DNA of 54,281 bases from Planctomycetota bacterium (GTDB lineage Bacteria; Planctomycetota; PUPC01; JACPCR01), in the NCBI GenBank assembly GCA_016179685.1, contig JACPCR010000086.1:1-54281 (forward strand). The letters are read 5' to 3'. Shown here piece after piece: positions 52,224-54,281 of this stretch (positions within the stretch are counted from its first letter, which is position 1; every line of letters begins with the position of its first letter). The translations under genes were made by a program, and so were the position numbers. The notes under the pieces were generated by a model, which was given only the letters and a program-made list of their open reading frames with translations, searched no databases and was not told the origin of the DNA.

Positions 52224-52460
52224 TTGGAAAACCCACGTCGGGGCGCAGACAGTCCGGACGTCTCACGGAGATCGATTCTCGTCCAGTTGCACGCTGTCAT
52301 CCTCGCAAATGTTTTTCACGAGGACGCCAGCCGCAAGTCCCCGGTAGGTCCCCTGGTGCTGGAGGATTTCCAGACCCACGCGGTTCTGGCCATCATCAAT
52401 TACGGAGTGCGTTCGGGCGGGTGGTGGTCGCGAGACCCGTCAGTCACTGCTTTGCATTAG
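52224..52460 (+). CDS. small unknown protein or gene fragment
   Basis: 78 residues. The middle (ILVQLHAVILANVFHEDASRKSPVGPLVLEDFQTHAVLAIINYGVRSGGW, shown here only as a landmark in pieces around residues 18-66) has protein-like composition: hydrophobic helices, FHED and PLVLEDFQTH. The start and the final ~10 residues look arbitrary. It could be a fragment of a larger lost gene in a region rich in palindromes. No family recognised. Confidence 0.3.
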   Translation: MENPRRGADSPDVSRRSILVQLHAVILANVFHEDASRKSPVGPLVLEDFQTHAVLAIINYGVRSGGWWSRDPSVTALH

Positions 52461-52489
52461 GCTCCGATAGGGAGGTCAGTTAAAGCCGA

Positions 52490-53578
52490 TTGACTACTAG
52501 GAATGCAGTTAGATTAGCCATACTTTTCGGTGGGCTGGATTGTTCAGCTCGCTGTTTAATCCTCCATGCGCAGGAAAATGAGCTTGGCAAGAATGCGCTG
52601 GACTTTCAGTGGTTTCTTAACGCTGGCCATGCTGCATATATGGAGTCTATTTCAGAGGCTGAACTTGTCGCTACGATATCTGAAAAACATTTTATTAAGG
52701 CAAACCGCCAGATTGCCAAGCCTTTCGAGTCCGAAGCTTCCGTGCACTATTCGGTTCGCTTTGTGTATTCCGGGGGCCTTGTATCAGGTATGTTTTATTG
52801 TGAATATCGGTATGATAAGGATGTCTTCCTTTCACCTGGCGGCCTAGAAATTAAAGACATCCCAAAACGGTATGCGGTGGTTTGGATCGATGATGGTACT
52901 AATGGATACATTTTTGAACGTAACGATGAAGGCGAAAATAGTGAGTTAACAATTTGTACAAGAGAAACCGCGAGATCATGGCTCGGGGGTAGTGCATTCG
53001 ACCTTTCGGTTTACCTCGGGCCTCGTTTCCTGATTCCTCTGCACCATCCGCTGGTGCTTACAGGTCAAATCAGAGTTCCCCAAGGAATAGTTGTACGAAA
53101 AGTAGAGACCGATGAAGGGCACGAACTGGTAGAATTGGAGGGGTCATCTGAACTGCCAATTCGTGGTGCGCCTTCTAGAGTGCTTCGGTCGTCTTATGTT
53201 TTTGATACGAGCCGTCAGTTCATACTGGTCCGGACTCTGGTATCTTCAAGCGGCTTTGGGGCCGGGAGAGAAGAGACCAGGATAGAGTATGCTAATGGTC
53301 CTTCAGGTTTCCTTGTTCGTTCGCGGATTCAGGTGACAGAATTCGATGAGAAGAACGCGTATCTCGTAACGCGCGATATCCGATTGACCTTCTTGTCGGT
53401 TGGAACTCCGATCGACCCGAATTCGTTTTCGCCCAACCGCTTGAAGATTCCCAGGGGCACTTTGGTGCGCGATGAACGCGGTGGCGGAATGGCCATGAGC
53501 TATATCTATGGCGTACCAGAGGAAGCCAAGGAAGGCATTGACGATCTGAACCTTCGGCCCGAAGACAATGACAGATAG
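52490..53578 (+). CDS. probable exported protein of unknown function
   Basis: 362 residues from TTG 52490; the N-terminal RLAILFGGLDCSARCLILHAQ is a plausible but imperfect signal peptide, so the start is uncertain. The body is beta-rich (YSVRFVYSGGLVSGMFYCEYRYD, KRYAVVWIDDGTNGYIFERNDEG, SSYVFDTSRQFILVRTLVSS, AYLVTRDIRLTFLSVGTPID). The repeated edge strands suggest an outer-membrane-lipoprotein-sorting-like (LolA/LppX) or similar beta half-barrel, but I cannot confirm it. GC is about 43-48 %. Ends just before a strong hairpin. Confidence 0.65.
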   Translation: MTTRNAVRLAILFGGLDCSARCLILHAQENELGKNALDFQWFLNAGHAAYMESISEAELVATISEKHFIKANRQIAKPFESEASVHYSVRFVYSGGLVSGMFYCEYRYDKDVFLSPGGLEIKDIPKRYAVVWIDDGTNGYIFERNDEGENSELTICTRETARSWLGGSAFDLSVYLGPRFLIPLHHPLVLTGQIRVPQGIVVRKVETDEGHELVELEGSSELPIRGAPSRVLRSSYVFDTSRQFILVRTLVSSSGFGAGREETRIEYANGPSGFLVRSRIQVTEFDEKNAYLVTRDIRLTFLSVGTPIDPNSFSPNRLKIPRGTLVRDERGGGMAMSYIYGVPEEAKEGIDDLNLRPEDNDR

Positions 53579-53589
53579 TCTGGGAATAG

Positions 53590-53656
53590 CCGCGAAGCCT
53601 TGCCTGGGAGCGCTTCGCGGACTTGTCCCCTTGGGAAGGATCCTCCCATAGGGACA
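53590..53656. terminator. hairpin terminator plus ACTTGTCCCC element (copy 2)
   Basis: CCGCGAAGC (53590-53598) and GCTTCGCGG (53612-53620) form a perfect 9-bp stem 12 nt after the upstream stop. Directly behind it is TGTCCC ... GGGACA (53624-53629 / 53651-53656) enclosing GGGA-AGGATCCT-CCC. The segment 53621-53644 matches 1841-1864 at 21 of 24 bases. Confidence 0.6.
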
Positions 53657-53708
53657 GGTGTGGAGGCATCTTGCTGGCACCTCGCTCGTCCGTCACGTGT
53701 CACCGCCG

Positions 53709-54191
53709 ATGAAGCGCATTCTGCCATCCAGCCTGGTCATAGCGACCTTTTCTTGGTTGGCTGTCCCGCAGGAAGGGAGGGCTGATTTACCAAGAAGCAA
53801 CGACGATCCCTTGGACATCGGCGCTCCCGTGGTACCCTTAGGCCCAACGGGCTGCGGTGAGGCCTCGCTGCGTGTCGCCCTCTGGCACTTGGGCCTGTCT
53901 GCGCCGTCCCGGGACCTTGCGCCTGCCGAATTGCATCGTTCACCCCGTGGCCTGTCCCTCCTTGAGTTGAGAGGTCTCGCCAATCACCTCGGGCTTAAAG
54001 CGGGTTCCTTTCATGTCAACTCCGTCACTGAGCTGGCTGCGAACTTCCCGAGTTACGGCCGGGAATGCCTGGCTGTCTGCCACATGCTGGACAAGGGAAA
54101 GGGACATTATGTCCTGGTTACCGCGTGTGATGGACATGTCTGCAAGATTTTCGATCCTTTGGTGGGTTACATAACGATCCATGGTGTGTGA
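53709..54191 (+). CDS. C39-like cysteine peptidase domain protein, exported
   Basis: 160 residues from ATG 53709. A signal peptide (RILPSSLVIATFSWLAVPQ) is followed by a C39-type domain: GPTGCGEASLRVALWHLG with the catalytic-position Cys, SLLELRGLANHLGLKAGSFHV, ECLAVCHMLDKGKGHYVLVTACDG with the His, and KIFDPLVGYI with the Asp. In ABC exporters this domain cleaves double-glycine leaders; here it is free-standing and exported, as in many Planctomycetota-type proteins of unknown role. The gene stops soon after DPLVGYITIHGV, a little short of the usual domain end, so a frameshift at 54185-54191 is possible. Confidence 0.75.
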   Translation: MKRILPSSLVIATFSWLAVPQEGRADLPRSNDDPLDIGAPVVPLGPTGCGEASLRVALWHLGLSAPSRDLAPAELHRSPRGLSLLELRGLANHLGLKAGSFHVNSVTELAANFPSYGRECLAVCHMLDKGKGHYVLVTACDGHVCKIFDPLVGYITIHGV

Positions 54192-54281
54192 CTCGCTGGG
54201 CGCGTTTGTTAGTTATTTATTTATAGTCACTTACGAACGGATTTTGAGTCTGGAAGGCTTCAGGAAGGGGGATATCAAGGT

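Overview
This is a gene-dense, high-GC bacterial chromosome segment (mostly about 60-70 % GC by eye, dropping to roughly 45-50 % in the last 3-4 kb). Family content is typical of Planctomycetota or neighbouring uncultured phyla (Hydrogenedentota/Sumerlaeota-like): a VWA membrane protein, Uma2 proteins, PhyH oxygenase, Gfo/Idh/MocA dehydrogenase, large secreted HEAT and LamG-like proteins, a long type IV prepilin-like protein, a GH42-like protein, a futalosine-pathway menaquinone enzyme and an hpf-ptsN-HPr set. This placement is inference; there is no rRNA or tRNA gene in the window to test it.

Layout. 1-11.7 kb: an incomplete VWA protein at the left edge, a Uma2 protein, a secreted solenoid/HEAT protein, a Cys-motif membrane protein, an exported MsrA interrupted by UGA, a PhyH oxygenase, a deacetylase-like protein, an orphan glycogen-binding module and a PduO cobalamin adenosyltransferase. 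11.9-25.5 kb: a [2Fe-2S] ferredoxin, a PilZ/TPR/SUMF1 membrane protein coupled to a thioredoxin-fold protein without a CxxC, a prepilin-PA14 plus TPR pair, and a 1,420-residue HEAT/LamG-like protein. 25.7-37.7 kb: a probable saccharide-processing block (Gfo/Idh, class III aminotransferase, heparinase II/III-like, CBM9/DOMON-like, GH42-like, secreted unknown). 37.8-45.3 kb: housekeeping and signalling (hpf, ptsN, HPr; gyrB convergent; mqnD, FHA protein and bacterial actin). 45.4-50 kb: a frameshifted gene, a radical SAM protein, a UroD-like methyltransferase, a C-N hydrolase and two decayed toxin/nuclease-type genes. 50.3-54.3 kb: a lower-GC run of exported proteins (TPR lipoprotein, Cys-rich protein, unknown protein, C39-like peptidase) behind a structured leader.

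Main discovery: the methionine sulfoxide reductase A at 6946-7647 (minus) carries an in-frame TGA exactly where the catalytic Cys of the GCFWG motif belongs. Homology continues on both sides, and a hairpin with bacterial SECIS-like geometry starts 9 nt after the TGA. It reads as a selenocysteine-containing, exported MsrA that standard gene calling would split or truncate.

The intergenic DNA is unusually rich in short palindromes that recur with variation (AAGTGC-type hairpins, TGAAATCCGC palindromes, ACTTGTCCCC elements, paired 33-36 bp direct repeats). Several have arms that differ between loci but still pair, which suggests a selected hairpin fold. No CRISPR array, complete insertion sequence, rRNA or tRNA was seen.
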